Shown here: positions 47,935 through 59,930 of the stretch, one piece after another
Layout: each line of letters begins with the position of its first letter
How positions within the stretch are numbered: position 1 is the stretch's first letter
Origin: Tipula vernalis
Lineage: Eukaryota > Arthropoda > Insecta > Diptera > Tipulidae
Reading direction: 5' to 3'
DNA length: 64,000 nucleotides
NCBI GenBank assembly: GCA_958295665.1
Contig: OY282558.1
Coordinates: 32,633,045-32,697,044 of the forward strand
Translations under genes and position numbers: made by a program
The notes under the pieces: model-generated
Seen by the model: the letters and a program-made list of their open reading frames with translations, nothing else
Database searches by the model: none
What the model was told of the DNA's origin: nothing

Positions 47935-48769
47935 TTTTCCTGAAATATCAACACATTTATTACATCTTTGAATTAACTTTTCTACAGTTTCGTAAAAACA
48001 ATCCTTTTGGCTGCAAAATATTTATTTACCACTCATCGCTACCAGAAGGCTTTCCACGAAGCTCTTTTTCCAAATTTGAGAACAGGAAATAGTCACTGTG
48101 TGCCAAATGTAGGCTGTCTGGTGATGGAGCAACAATACACCTTAACCGTCCTGGTCTTGGAGCAACAATACACCTTAACATATCAACGTTGTATGCTCCT
48201 GTTATAGTGGTGCTTTTACTCTTATAATCAGTAACAATTCCCGCCGAGTCCCAAAAGAAGGTTGCCAGCATTTTTCCAGCAGAACAAGGAATGACTTTGA
48301 ACTTTGTAGAATGGATGGATAACCCTTTTAACGCCAATCAATGGACTCCTACTTAGATTTTGGGTCATATGATAACCCAAGTTTTACCTCCATTAACAAT
48401 TCTGCCGAATACGTACAGTTCAAAAACTTCCTACACCATTGAATATGATTTTTTTTTTTGATCCGGCGTGAACGTTCTTGGTGACTGACTTTTGTACACC
48501 GAGATGATTACGTGTTATCAATCTGGCTGTTGTTTTCGATATCATTGTAAACAGTTCTTTAAATTTTATTTTAGCATTTTCCCTGATGGCGTCATTGGGT
48601 TTTGTGACCTTTTCGTTTGTCTTCATCTAAAGACTGTCTACGTTGTTTAAATAATCATTGCCACTTATAAATCATTGTTTCTCCAGGGCAACTGATACCA
48701 TAAACTTTCAACATATTTTTCTTGGTTTGTGAGAAATTTAATAACTGGACTAAATTCAATATTTGACAT
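47935..48769 (-). pseudogene. Decayed mariner transposase (different from the 57-kb copy)
   Basis: The minus strand starts MSNIEFSPVIKFLTNQEK at 48769, the usual mariner N-terminus. The best part is 48026-48337: STKFKVIPCSAGKMLATFFW, DSAGIVTDYKSKSTTITGAY, then SDYFLFSNLEKELRGKPSGS, ending in VNKYFAAKRIVFTKL and FKDVINVLIFQEK. The QDNAPxH block with the second catalytic Asp is deleted: after GAYNVDML the frame contains an 18-codon duplication of RCIVAP-type residues. WVPRLL-like linker residues are not readable. Stops and shifts are frequent. No inverted repeats were identified. Confidence 0.75.
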
Positions 48770-49783
48770 TTTTGAAAATGACTCTCAATACGACTTGTTC
48801 TTCCTGCTCTACTGCTATTGCAAGAGAATGATTAAACACACAAACATGAAAATTCTTATTTATTTCTAAACATGAGAAATAAGGAAAAATATATCCGTCT
48901 CTTTCTTTCTCATTTCTCCAACTAAAAATTCTCCCCTCAACATATAGATATGAATGTAACTTGGAAACAATAAAAATTAGGCATCCTGAACTCGAGCGAA
49001 TCGTAAAGCCTAGTAAGTTCATCGTAATATCGAACCTATAGAAATCTACATTATTTAGATAGAACCAAACTCTCCTGTGTTTCACAGAATATCTAAGGCA
49101 AAATTAACGATGAATCAGGCGGGTCAATCAATTAGATAAAATAAGTGAGTAAATATGTTAATAAAGGCTCCGAACAAACAACTGTTTCTTTTACTGAAAC
49201 TAAGTAAAGTGTTGGGCATACCTACCCGAAAGATTTCCTCCAATTTCTCATTTGCAAGTTAATTTTGAAAATAGCCATTCTGATTCAAATCGAATTGCAC
49301 TAAATTCCTCTTCAACAACCACACTGGCTACATTTATCCATTTTTTTTTCAGGACTTCTAAATACATACATAAATAAATGTAGGAAATGTAAGTAATAGG
49401 CAACCAAATTATTATATATTTGATATTTAATTTATTAGCATTAAGTACTATGTTTCTTTTTATTAAATATTTTTATTAGGTAAGAAAAGATCGCCGTTTT
49501 TATTCATTGTTTGATACTCTGATTCAAACTAAACTAAATAATTAAACACAACTTAATATTAATTAAGTGTCCATCCAGTCGCAAGTAAGCAATTTTAATA
49601 TACATTATTTTTATTTATATTGAGCCAATTCTTTACATTTAAACAAAATTATCTTATTGGTATAGGGCTCTTTATTTTTTGCATATTTCAGCTTGAGCTT
49701 TCAATCCCAATTCGGGTTCAATATCAAAAGAGTTCCTTTTTATATAAAAATACCACATAAAACAACCAAACATTTGTTACTTA
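48770..49783. other. No feature seen
   Basis: AT-rich DNA. A 109-codon frame at 48756-49085 on the minus strand has no family features and is not called. Confidence 0.4.
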
Positions 49784-50022
49784 CTGCGTTCCATTTAACG
49801 TGGCAAAGTACACACAAGTACTTCTGATTGCACGCAGCTACTCTTGCTAAATTTTATGAGTAGTTTGCTTTTCGAATTTATGGCGACTTCGTTACCAGAA
49901 TATTTAGTACAACTAATCGGTAAGAAATGGCTGATCAGTTTTCAAATTAATAATTAATTTTCCAACTTTCCATGTTGCACGTAAATTTTTTTAAATTAAA
50001 TTTTATTTTCGCAGCTAATTTT

Positions 50023-50088
50023 CTGCGTTCCATTTACCATCTACCCCCAAGTACTTATTTGTACTTTGCCACGTCAAATGGAACGCAG
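50023..50088. repeat. Short palindrome in the PLE 3' region, left copy
   Basis: CTGCGTTCCATTT (50023-50035) and its exact complement AAATGGAACGCAG (50076-50088). A further CTGCGTTCCATTTAACGTGG lies at 49784, so a 305-bp segment also has 28-bp inverted ends. The same palindrome is at 53753-53818 in the right copy. Confidence 0.8.
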
Positions 50089-51407
50089 CAACTAAAAACC
50101 GATTTTTCATGGAAACGCACAGCGGCCCAGACATTTTTTCGAAAAACAAATTTTCTGGCTAAAGCGTTTTCATGTAGAAAGGTTGTACAATTGAATGAAA
50201 ACAAAGTGGGTATGACACAAAAAACTTATATAAACACATTATAACAGTTACCAATATAAGAATAATTCACAAATAGGCGTTTTCGGAAATAGACCACAGT
50301 AATAGTAAATTTTTTTTTAATGTGTTGGTAACAAAATTACTGAAGTTGAGCCTATACAAAAAGTTAAAATAAATTCAGGGTTGAACGGGCTATGATAATC
50401 AATATCGAAAAAATTCGGAAAAGCATTTTGACAGATAATCAATCAATTGTTTGATTATTTTTGTTTATGTTTAGTAATTATAAAAATCCGTATTGAAAAA
50501 ATAATAATTTAAAAAACTCGATTAACTTTATAGCACAAACGATCGGCTAGAAATAAAATTCAAATATGGCGGTTGGTAGCAAATTGAAATAACAACAACA
50601 AAAAATTACTACAAATTTACTTTAGACGTTCGGAATAGATGAGTAAATTTCATCTTCGAAAATTACTTAAATTAACTTTAGTCTATTTCTCAACATGCCT
50701 AATATTAGGCGCATTTTATTTGACCAATTGAAATTGCGATTCATTTCGAAAATGCGTCCCTGCCGAATTTCGAAAAAAAGCTCGGCTAAATTTTTGAGTC
50801 ACATTTTAGGCATCTCAACTCAAGCAAAGCGCTAGAGCGAAAGAGATGCCTTATATCCTCGCTGTTAATATCTGTTAACAAACAGTAATTCGAAAAGTAC
50901 TCATCCGATTTTCATCAAAAAAGACAGACTAATAGACCTTGATTAAATAAGAAAAACAAGGTATGGCTAAGATCTTTAGGTGGTAGGATTCCAAAGTTAT
51001 AGATGCGCAAATACTATATTCCCTTCATAACACATTCACGTAAAAACCAAACAATAAAAGACATAGAACACTAGATACTTTCAAAATTTTATTTTGTATT
51101 TTGAATAAATAAAAATGGTTTTGTTTGTATGTGTATATAGTATATTGAAAGACAGCAATGTTGAGATGCCGGTAACGCGATTACATCCTGTAATGAGTTT
51201 TGCTTGTTTTTTGATAAATACAACAATTATTTTGTAATTTACGTTAGACACTGGTACGACAAATAAAAAATCACAATCACATTTTTATGTCAAAATAAAT
51301 TGAATGTACATGACAGTATAGACAACGTTTAGAACTTTAAAAATAAAATTTAGCAGAATCCAGGAGCCTGGTGGTAAACACAATAACTAAAAAATATTAT
51401 TAGATTT

Positions 51408-51847
51408 TGAATACTACGTACACGGCAGGTTTTGAATACCAAAATGGTATTGGACACATATGGCATTGTTGTTGTAAATGGTCAAATAAAATACGCCTAT
51501 TAATCGAATTGGTACTTGGTTTAATATGTAACATTTCCAAAACCGATCTTTTCCAAAAATTGGTTTGTTTATCGGGAAATTTGATGTAAGTGCGTCAATA
51601 TTTGGATTTAGATCTTTGTTGGTGTCATATCTGGGTTGATAAATTCTTTTTCCAAAAATTGTTTTGCCTGTCCAATAAACGTAGAGTTGCAACTACAACG
51701 GACTTGGTAAACCACAGTTGTTTTTTTAAAGGTACCTTTGTCTTTAATTTTGGAAAAAATATTTCCATTTAAATTTGTGGCTTCACATCCCACAATTTTG
51801 AAATTATAATTCTGGATAGTTCCAGAAATATATATGAAGAATTTCAT
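51408..51847 (-). pseudogene. PLE endonuclease fragment, left copy
   Basis: The open piece 51608-51847 reads NYNFKIVGCEATNLNGNIFS, KDKGTFKKTTVVYQVRCSC and NSTFIGQAKQFLEKEF, that is the VYQVxC...YIGQTK start of the PLE nuclease, with F for Y in YIG. A second frame covers KPIFGKDRF near 51540. The rest of the nuclease (His, Glu residues) is not readable. Confidence 0.65.
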
Positions 51848-51860
51848 CGCAGAGCAGTTT

Positions 51861-54010
51861 TAACTTTCAATTACCGTTTTGATAAAATTAAGGTGAGACA
51901 ATTTAAATGAAATAGCAAACGGTTTATTTTGGCTGGTCCAAATTTCCAACAACGATCTACCTACACACGTAAAATTCATATTAAGTTTAGGAAATACATT
52001 TTCCCCACCTACCATTGTACTGCGCTGCCCTTTTTCAAAATTATTTCAGACGTTGAAAGTGCCATTTTTAATTCAAAACGGCACAAAAGAATTAATGAAA
52101 CAATTATGACATACATACGTGTAACAAACGAAGACATTTTTGAGAGATAATTCGAACGTTTTAGTGACAAAAGCAGACAAAGGAAATGTAACAGTTTTAA
52201 TATTACGGACTTACTCTACGACACCTCGACGTACGTATAAATTTTGAGACTATTCTACGCCGATACAGACAAAAACTAACTCAGTAGTAAAAGAATGGGA
52301 GGAATTTCGCAATATCGATTTGGTGACAAAGAAAAAACTTACAAATTATACAGCAGTGATTCCAAAATTATATGAGTTACCAAAAATTCATAAGTCCACA
52401 GACCAATTATAAGTCGATAAATAGCCCGACATACTCGTTATCATCATTTTTAGGCAATATTATTAAACCAAGTTTGGGAAAAATAAAATTAATTTATTCT
52501 AAATTCTGAAGATTTCAAAAACAAAACTAATAACGTTACGATCCCGCCAAATGCAATGCCAATTTCTTTAGATGTTAAATCTTTGTTTACAAATGTTGAT
52601 AGCCAAATTTTACGAAAAATTCTAAATCTAAATTAACAAAAATTCAATTATTTACTGCTTTAGACGTTGTTTTGAATAATTCAGAATTTTATTTTTAGTA
52701 GCAAATTTATTAATGGAAAATTTAGAAAATTCAGTATTAAACTCTTTGGACTTTTAACCTTTATTTTACTTTAGATATGTGGACGACATAATTAGTGCGG
52801 CACCGATAAATAAAATCGATTATTTTATAGAAGCGTAATAATTACTTTAGAAAATGAAGTAGATAACAAAATTGCTTTTTTGGACCTTTTGTTAATTCAC
52901 GAACCACATGGCAAAATTTCTTGTGATTGGTATCATAATGATACCTGGTCAGGTTGATATATAAATTTTCAAAAAATTATAGAGCTTTCCGATACTAAAT
53001 TTCACAAACAAAATTTAAAAATTCTAAAAGATACATTAGTGCTTAATCAATATCCCGAAAAATTAATAAAAGAGGTAATTTTAAAAACAAGAAATTTTCA
53101 TAGAAATACTATAGTATATCTAGACCAGAAAATGAAATCACAAACTTTTTGGCCGTTCCATATATAAAAAACCTTTATGAAAAAATAAAACGTCTGTTCC
53201 AGAATTATAATTTCAAAATTGTGGGATGTGCAGCCACAAGTTTAAATGGAAATATTTTTCCAAAATTAAAGACAAGGTACCTTTTAAAAAACAATCAAAT
53301 GTGGTTTACCAAGTCCGTTGTAACAAAGATCTAAATTCAAATATTAGCGCAATTTAGATAACGTTAAAATTCCTGATAAACAAACCATTTTTTGGAAAAG
53401 ATCGATTTTGAAAGTGTCTAACGTAAATTACAAAATAATTGTTGTACATACTCGTATATCAAAAATGTGACTCAAAAATTTAGCCCAGCTTTTTTTCGAA
53501 ATTCAGCAGGGACGCGTTTTCGAAATGAATCGCAATTTGAATTTGGTCAAATAAAATGCGCCTATTATTGTGGAAGATTATGCTTATATTGGCAACTCGT
53601 ATGATGTATTTTTACAAGTTTTTTGTGTCATACTGATTTTATTTTTATTCAATTGTACAACCTTTCTCCATTAAATCGCTTTAGCCAGGAAAATTTTTTT
53701 TCTAAAAATTGTCTAGGCTCTTTCGTTTCCATGAAAAATCAGTTTTTAGTTGCTGCGTTCCATTTGACGTAGCAAAGTACAAATAAGTACTTGAGAGTAG
53801 ATGGTAAATGGAACGCAGAAAATTAGTTGCGAAAATAACATTTTATTTAAAAAAATTTACATGCAACATGGAAAGCTGGAAAATAATTATTAATTTGAAA
53901 ACTGATCAGCCATTTCTTACAGATTAGTTGTACTAAATATTCTGGTAAGAAAGTCGCCATAAATTCAAAAAGCAAACTACTAGCAATTAACAAATGTTTG
54001 ATTGTTTTAT
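51861..54010 (+). mobile_element. Penelope-like element, right copy
   Basis: It reads rightwards from the centre of the inverted pair. It keeps a decayed RT and the start of the nuclease (51880-53410), then a 3' region that mirrors the left copy up to about 54010, where CAAACTACTAG matches the left-arm end near 49862. The 40-base gap between two landmark blocks here is about 460 bases in the left copy, so one copy has an indel. Confidence 0.75.
51880..53410 (+). pseudogene. PLE reverse transcriptase and nuclease, right copy, heavily decayed
   Basis: Pieces in shifting frames: YKLYSSDSKI; RPIIS; NNVTIPPNAMPISLDVKSLF with TNVD (the RT core before the active site). Then YVDDII-like coding near 52770 (ATATGTGGACGACATAATTA), VDNKIAFLDLLLIHEPHGK, ELSDTKFHKQNLKILKDTLV, LNQYPEKLIKEV, and YIKNLYEKIKRLFQNYNFK with IVGCAATSLNGNIFP. 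These follow the order seen in Penelope-like proteins. The nuclease stops after the first CxxC-like block. At least ten stops or shifts make it a fossil. Confidence 0.75.
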
Positions 54011-54369
54011 GTGAAATTTTTATATAAAAGAGAATTCATTTTGGAAATAATTTTCATTATGCTTTTGATAATGATCCCGAATTGGGATTGAAAGCTCAAG
54101 CTTAAATAAGCAAAAATAAAGAATTTTATTCAATTTTAATATGAAAAAATAAACGGTTTGCGACATAATTCCTTCTGTTGCACTTGATCTTGATGGCATG
54201 ATATGAACCAAAATATATTGTTGTTTTATTTCTGGTGGTGAACTGTGTTTGAATTTTTAAAATTTGAATCTTTGCGTCTTTCTCAACTCATCTCGCTGAA
54301 CAATAAATAACTCAGCATTTTGATCGTCATCTTTTTATTTCATTTATAATCTAAAGCCTTAAATACACT

Positions 54370-55080
54370 GTTAATTGAAATTAGGTCGGGTCAAACCAAA
54401 TTTCTTCTGATAGTCGCATATAAATCAAAAGGAAAGGATTTTCATCCTGAATTTGAAGATATTTTGCATGAGTTTTCGACCATTAGCGACGAAGGAGTCG
54501 TTTGCGGGGATTTTAACTGTAAATCCTTAAATTTGTGCAAATTTCCGTTACCTCCTTCAACGATTTTTATTGGATGTTGTGTATTCATGAGCCAACATAT
54601 TTTCTATGATCGTGGCTCATCACAGATACTGGGGTGAATATTCCTCCTGACTGGGTGTATGAGTAGCCCGATAATAATATATTGTACTGAGATTTTTTAT
54701 CGTGATTTTAAAAACATTGATCTTCCCGGTCTGTTATTTGAAATGGAAAATCTTGCGTGTAATACTATATACAATTTTTAACAAAAATTCTAAGTTAATA
54801 AGGTATGAAAAGATGAAGTATTTTGATAAACTTATTACTCAAACTTACGACCTAACCGATCCTGGAATGAGTTGAATAAAATAGGGTTAAAAATTGAAAA
54901 AGAAATCGAAATGGAGACAATTTTCAGTCCTGCAGAGTACTTCAACGAGTTTGTACCTAATAGTTCTAGGAGTTTAAGTTTTTATGACATTTTGGATCAG
55001 ATAGGAGACGAGCCATTGCGTCGTTTATTTAAGAGTATTAATAGCATGAAGCATGCGTATGAGATGAATTCAGTTATGTA
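54370..55080 (+). pseudogene. LINE-A, 5' part: endonuclease and linker
   Basis: The plus strand reads TKFLLIVAYKSKGKDFHPEF, then VVCGDFNCKSLNLCKFPLPP (the GDFN block). Further on come LPGLLFEMENLACN and the 69-codon open frame 54872-55081 with KIEKEIEMETIFSPAEYFNE. These are the end of the apurinic endonuclease and the linker that precedes RT in jockey-type LINEs. The body is then interrupted by LINE-B on the opposite strand. The RT continues at 59060 in the same orientation, so the two parts are read as one element. Confidence 0.65.
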
Positions 55081-55335
55081 GCTCCAATAGTATAGGTTTA
55101 TTTATAGTATTTTATAAATAATTTAGTATTAAAAGGAAAAGCACACATGGAAACAAAGCAATTGAAACAAAAAAAAAAATTATGAAGTTGCTTCCATTAA
55201 GCATAAAAACCTCTTAAATTTTTTCAAACAATTTTCACCTCTTGCTTACACATTCTATTTTGAGCAGTAGCTCATTTACAATAAAATGTACAGCACGAGG
55301 TGAAATAATATTAAAAATTAACAATAATAACAAAG

Positions 55336-57200
55336 TTAATAACGCCACTCCAAAAATTTTGATCTAAATAATTTTACCGATCCTAATCTCTTAATTTCCA
55401 ATGGAATTGAAATTCAAAGCAAAACTCCCCTAACATAAAATGACTTGTTTAACGACCTACAACAATTTTTAGCAGGAATTAGGCGGAAGTTAGAGGAATG
55501 AAACCTACTAAACATTAATTTTCTATACAGACAACAAGGCTCCTTAGCTTTGAGAAGTTTAAAAATAAAAAGACAAACGCGAAATTCATAAAAAATAGAT
55601 AAACAACATTCTAAAACAAGGCTAGAGTATGGCTGAGCCTGTTAGAGACCGACCAACTAACGATATTACTTAAATCTTTATTTATCACAGAAATACTCCT
55701 AACAATAGTCGTCAGATTCTATGTCGTTTATGTACATAGAAAATAATAGAGGACCCAGCACTGAACCCTGAGGCACGCCGGAAATTACAGGAAGGAAATC
55801 ACAAAAGGAATTGTCGAAAAAAACTGCCTGAGAACGATTAGAAAGATAGTTGAAAATCAATTTGGCAGCAGAAAGCAGAAATCTAAACTGATATAAGAGT
55901 TTATTAAAAAGAATTCTGTGATTAATAGAATCAAAGGCCTTAGAAAAATCTAACATAGTTAAAGAAGTTAATTCCCTATTATTCATATTACGCCTAATAT
56001 CGCTCTAACAGATTACTGATCTTTGGGATGGGGATTATTTCACTTAGCTTCCACTGATCTGGATAGGAAGAGGACGTGAGAATAAAATTGAAGATACGTA
56101 ACAAGTATTTTGAGACGAAAGGGAAAACTCGCTTACCGAATTTTAAATTGACGTTATCCAGACCAGAAGATTCCGATTTAACCTTCCAAATAGCAGATTG
56201 TAAATCCTCGAGAGAAATATTTGAAAACGAAAACGAATTAGAGGACGCGTTAGAGAACAAATCGACGGTACTACTGCCCGAGTTCAGACTAGAGCAAAAA
56301 TAACTATTAATTTCATTGGGTTTGAAATCTCCACTTAAACTAATCTTGCATCTGCCTAGGCCTAAATTACAAACATTACGCCAGAAACCCTTGGGAGGAA
56401 GAGAGGAGTCTAACTTGCCCTTGAAAAAATCACATTTAGAGCCTGCTTGTAATCTAAATGAGACTGACTATTAGGACACCTTTTCCATAAACGATATTTA
56501 CTAACTTTAATATTTATGGCATTCGAAATTTCCTGAGACAACCAAGTCGGAGATTTTGCTTTGCAGGTAACGTTTTTAAGTGGAACGCAACTATCAAACA
56601 CCAAATTAATATACGAGTTGAAAAATTCTATTTGTCTAGTTGAAGAAGTAAGGCAAAAAATATCCTCCCAAGGAACCGAGTTACAAACTAAGTAAAGGCG
56701 GGAATTGTCTATAATAGAAAAATCTCTAAAGCTAAAACTCTTAGGTTTAGGTGGAGAGTAAGAGTTCACAGAAAAAACTAAAAGATCATGATGGGATCTC
56801 ATACCGAGAGACAACTGATTGAAAAAACAAATATAGAGTTATTAGTAAAAGATATGATAAGATCAATAAGAGAATAAGAGGCCCCGCTAGCGGTTGGACA
56901 AGAAAACGTTGGTGCCACAGTGTTATGTACGGATAAATTAAGACTATTTAAAATATTCAAATAATCCCGAGGGAAGCTGGAACTTTGAAGTATATCGAAA
57001 TTAAAGTCACCTGATATATACATTTCATCGAATCTACAAGAGAAATAACTAAATAAACTTTCTAAGTCTACAAGTGATTTTTTAAATTGGGCATACGACC
57101 TCTTACTAGTTTTTGGTGGGTTATAGACGGTATCGAATAAGATTTTACGATCATTAATGAAAACATTGACAAATAAAAACTCTAAATCCGATACTAACAA
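55336..57200 (-). pseudogene. LINE-B endonuclease-RT ORF remains
   Basis: Open pieces in order: 56799-57200 endonuclease (KILFDTVYNPPKTSKRSYAQ, YISGDFNFDIL, SLIDLIISFT); 56410-56814 its end and linker (MSLGMRSHHDLLVFSVNS, WLSQEISNAINI); 55994-56260 RT start (DLQSAIWKVKSESSGLDNVN, SYPDQWKLSEIIPIPK); 55699-55986 RT middle (LTMLDFSKAFDSINHRILF, SGVPQGSVLGPLLFSMYIND). Directly after NDI the sequence jumps to the C-terminal tail (KSFYVRGVLL, SIPLEIKRLG), stop at 55336, so the catalytic YADD is lost. Frames change between pieces. Confidence 0.8.
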
Positions 57201-57210
57201 TTCTGAAATA

Positions 57211-58381
57211 CGAGGGCGGATTGAAAATGAAGCTACCTAGCGCTAGATGGCAGCACAAACACAAAAATTTTTGTTTTTTAGAAATTGCGATCTGTCAAAT
57301 GTCAGCTGTTAAAATTTCACCCAAATTCATAGAATAGTTTATTTGTTGTGGTCGTAAGTAAGCAACTTTTGTGTTTCTTGAAAAATGGAAAAAAACGAAT
57401 TTCGTGCAGTGATTAAACACTATTATTTGAAAGGGAAAACGGCGAAAGAGGAAGGCCAAAAGAGGTGGTTACTGAAGAAAATATCAAGAAAATCCTCGAT
57501 ATCGTTATGAATGATCGCCGAGTCAAGTTGCGTGAGATTGTTAAAATGGTAAACATATCATATGAACGTGTTTTCAACATTTTGCATGAACATTTGCATA
57601 TGAAAAAGCTATCGGCAAGATGGGTGCCGCGTTTGCTCAGTGTCGAACAAAAACGAGTTCGACAGACCACTTCACAGAGGTGTTTGGACATGATAAAGCG
57701 TAATCCTGTTGATTTCTGGCGTCGATTAATTACTGTTGATGAAACGTGGGTCCACCACTACACACCTGAAACCAAAAATCAATCGAAACAATGGGTGGAA
57801 GCTGGTGGAAGTGCTCCGAAGAAGGCAAAGGCAGTGAAATCGGCTGGCAAGGTTATGGCCACTATATTTTGGGATGCACACGGAATATTGCTCATCGATT
57901 ATCTTGAAAAAGGATCCACAATCACAGGAAAGTATTATCGTGCATTATTGGATCAATTGGTTGATGCAATCAAGGAAAAACGACCACATTTAAAGAAGAA
58001 AAAAGTGTTCTTTCTTCAAGACAACGCACCGGTTCACACAGCATTAGATACGATGCTAAAATTACGTGAAATACACTTCGAATTGGTTGATCATCCACCT
58101 TATAGTCCAGATTTAGCTCCTAGTGACTTTTTCCTGTTTCCAAACTTGAAAAAATGGCTCGCAGGACAAAGATTCATCTCAAACGAAGAAGTGATTATCG
58201 AAACTAACGCGTATTTTGAGGGGTTCCCGAAATCGTATTATTCAGATGGTATAAAAAAGTTGGAATATCGTCTTACTAAGTGTGTCGAATTAAATGGAGA
58301 CTATGTTGAGAAATAAATGGTTTTTGGCAAAAAAAAATTTTGTTTTCCTACTTAGATAGCTTCATTTTCAATCCGCCCTCG
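57211..58381 (+). mobile_element. Mariner transposon, 1171 bp
   Basis: Inverted ends CGAGGGCGGATTGAAAATGA and AGCT are near-perfect over about 28 bp, flanked by TA on both sides (57209-57210, 58382-58383), the mariner target. It is shorter than a typical ~1.3-kb mariner because of a deletion in the transposase. It is the youngest insertion in this nest, since it interrupts LINE-B and its ends are almost unchanged. Confidence 0.95.
57385..58316 (+). pseudogene. Mariner transposase (DD34D) with N-terminal deletion
   Basis: Starts MEKNEFRAVIKHYYLKGKTA at 57385. After AKE (57449) the reading jumps, out of frame, to GRPKEVVTEENIKK, so about 40 residues of the first helix-turn-helix are missing. 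The remaining 283-codon frame is intact: second DNA-binding half, linker WVPRLLS, first catalytic Asp in TVDETWVHHY, second in FLQDNAPVH, third in YSPDLAPSDFF, with 34 residues between the last two (DD34D). The C-terminus GYVEK-like end, NGDYVEK, is normal. The catalytic core could be translated from a later start, but DNA binding would be impaired. Confidence 0.92.
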
Positions 58382-58383
58382 TA

Positions 58384-58665
58384 GAAGAAGGTATGGTAAC
58401 TAATCTAGCCTTAATGTGATCACCTACAAACATACATAAACCACCATAATTAAGGCGAGGTACCGCTCTATCTTTCCTAAATATATTATAACCTTTGATG
58501 GCCAAAGCTGAATTAGGGGATATTCGGATTTAAGAAGGTCTCAGAGAAACAAAGAATGTCCACTGAAGCACCATTAAAAATGTGACGAATCTCGTCAATA
58601 TTTGGAACTAAACTTTGCACGTTGAAACTAGCTACATTTAACTACTAACATAAACTTTAAAACTA
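58384..58665 (-). pseudogene. LINE-B endonuclease N-terminus, right of the mariner
   Basis: The minus strand reads NVASFNVQSLVPNIDEIRHI, FNGASVDILCFSETFLNPN, then a stop, and further shifted pieces (LWWFMYVCR). SLVPNIDEI and LCFSETFL are the first endonuclease blocks of jockey-type LINEs, so this is the missing start of the ORF at 55336-57200. Confidence 0.7.
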
Positions 58666-59059
58666 CATTGGGGTTGTTAAAAGACATTACACTCAAGTGT
58701 AAACACGACGCGACGTGATTGATGCGCAATACTTACAAATAGAGATAAGGCGCGCTTCATCCAAAATGAACGAAACAAAAAACCACCCAAAGTAATAAAT
58801 GCCAAGTTAACGTAAACAAAGGAACAAAATTTAATCGTTGAGCCCCAATTTATGCTCCAAAATCCGATTTTTTTTTAATATATTTTTTTTTCCTGATGAA
58901 AAAATAAAAAATAGATGGAATTTCCATCTCTTCCATACATCTCGAATCAATTATATTGTATTTTGTAAATAATATTATAACTTCTTCTGAATTTCCTTTG
59001 ACTTGAAATAAAACCAAAATACCCATTCCCAAAACTAAAAATTCAGAAAAGATACTGAA

Positions 59060-59930
59060 AAGATTTTGAAGCAGCAGATTTTACAGCATATGAACGGCTC
59101 TTGGATCCAGATCAATCTGCATATCGAATAGGATACGGTACGAATATTGCAATTCTTAAAGTATTAGACGATCTGTGTGTTACTGAACCTTGCAAGGCAT
59201 TTGATAGTATCGACTGTGGAATTTTGATTAATATATTGTATAATTGCTGCGGTAGGCTTATTCTTTCTTATCTGTTTGGTAGAAAATGCTTAGTATATTG
59301 CGGCAAAAATAATTCAGATTGTGCCAACATTTCTTATGGATTACCTCAAGGTCGGTATTGAGACCCTTACGTTATTTTCGTTGTATAGTAATGATTTACC
59401 TAAAGTTCTTGAATATTGTGACTGCTATAATTATGCTGACGACTTTCAAATCTGTTTAGCCTCTGACTATGGACTGAAACAAACAGTGTAATAAACCGTT
59501 CCTTATTAGATCATACAAAGTGTTGTCTTTTTCTAGACAAAGTAATTGATTTGGGGGTGGTTTTGGGTAAGAGACTTAAATTTGATGGTTATTTTGCTGA
59601 GAAGGTTAAAAAGACTTATACATACATATATAGTGATCAGGCTCCGTGAAAATGAAGATTTTAAAGACGTATGTTCTTCCCCACTTTCTTAACGCTCGCG
59701 ATTTTTAAAATTTTAAGAACACTTATTCCAAACTAACTTGCAGTTAAATTTATTTTCACTAACTCACCTTGTACATTGCAACTTCAATTACCCTGTAATA
59801 CACACAATAGGTGGTTTGGTTCTAATTTTTACGTCAAAGGAATCAACGAGTGGAACTCCTAGCCAACATTTGTAGGGTCATTTGCGTCTTGTTCGATCTC
59901 CAGACATAAGTATTTTGAACATTTCCATTT
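59060..59930 (+). pseudogene. LINE-A, 3' part: reverse transcriptase and tail
   Basis: The open piece 59101-59361 reads DPDQSAYRIGYGTNIAILKV, CKAFDSIDCGILI, LILSYLFGRKCLVYCGKNN and ISYGLPQG. After a shift the catalytic NYADDFQICLASDYG lies at about 59430-59480. C-terminal blocks (KILKTYVLPHFLNAR, FYVKGINEWNS) extend to about 59930. Stops are frequent. The orientation and domain order continue those of 54370-55080. Confidence 0.7.

Larger units (their letters stand above)
49784..51860 (-). mobile_element. Penelope-like element, left copy (inverted, 5' truncated)
   Basis: Reading leftwards from 51860: a GIY-YIG-type piece (YNFKIVGCEATNLNGN, then GTFKKTTVVYQVRCSCNSTF with IGQAKQF), then the 3' region shared with the right copy in inverse order. 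Matching landmarks are TGTAATTTACGTTAGACAC at about 51235 (right copy 53414), CGAATTTCGAAAAAAAGC at about 50764 (53495) and AAATGGAACGCAG near 50076 (53806). RT is absent from this copy. Confidence 0.75.
55160..58665 (-). mobile_element. LINE-B: jockey-like LINE, interrupted by a mariner
   Basis: From an endonuclease start near 58650 to a C-terminal stop at 55336 and a 3' region ending near an A11 run at about 55172. The mariner at 57211-58381 splits the endonuclease. An internal deletion has removed the YADD region of RT. The copy sits inside LINE-A. Its 3' motif TGAGCTACTGCTCAAAATAG (minus strand) recurs at about 35550. Confidence 0.75.

Noticed and set aside
50643..50675. GATGAG...CGAAAA reading as a hammerhead core in the left PLE copy
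   Set aside because: The bases between the two blocks do not form a stem II beyond the first pair and the CT before GATGA is absent.
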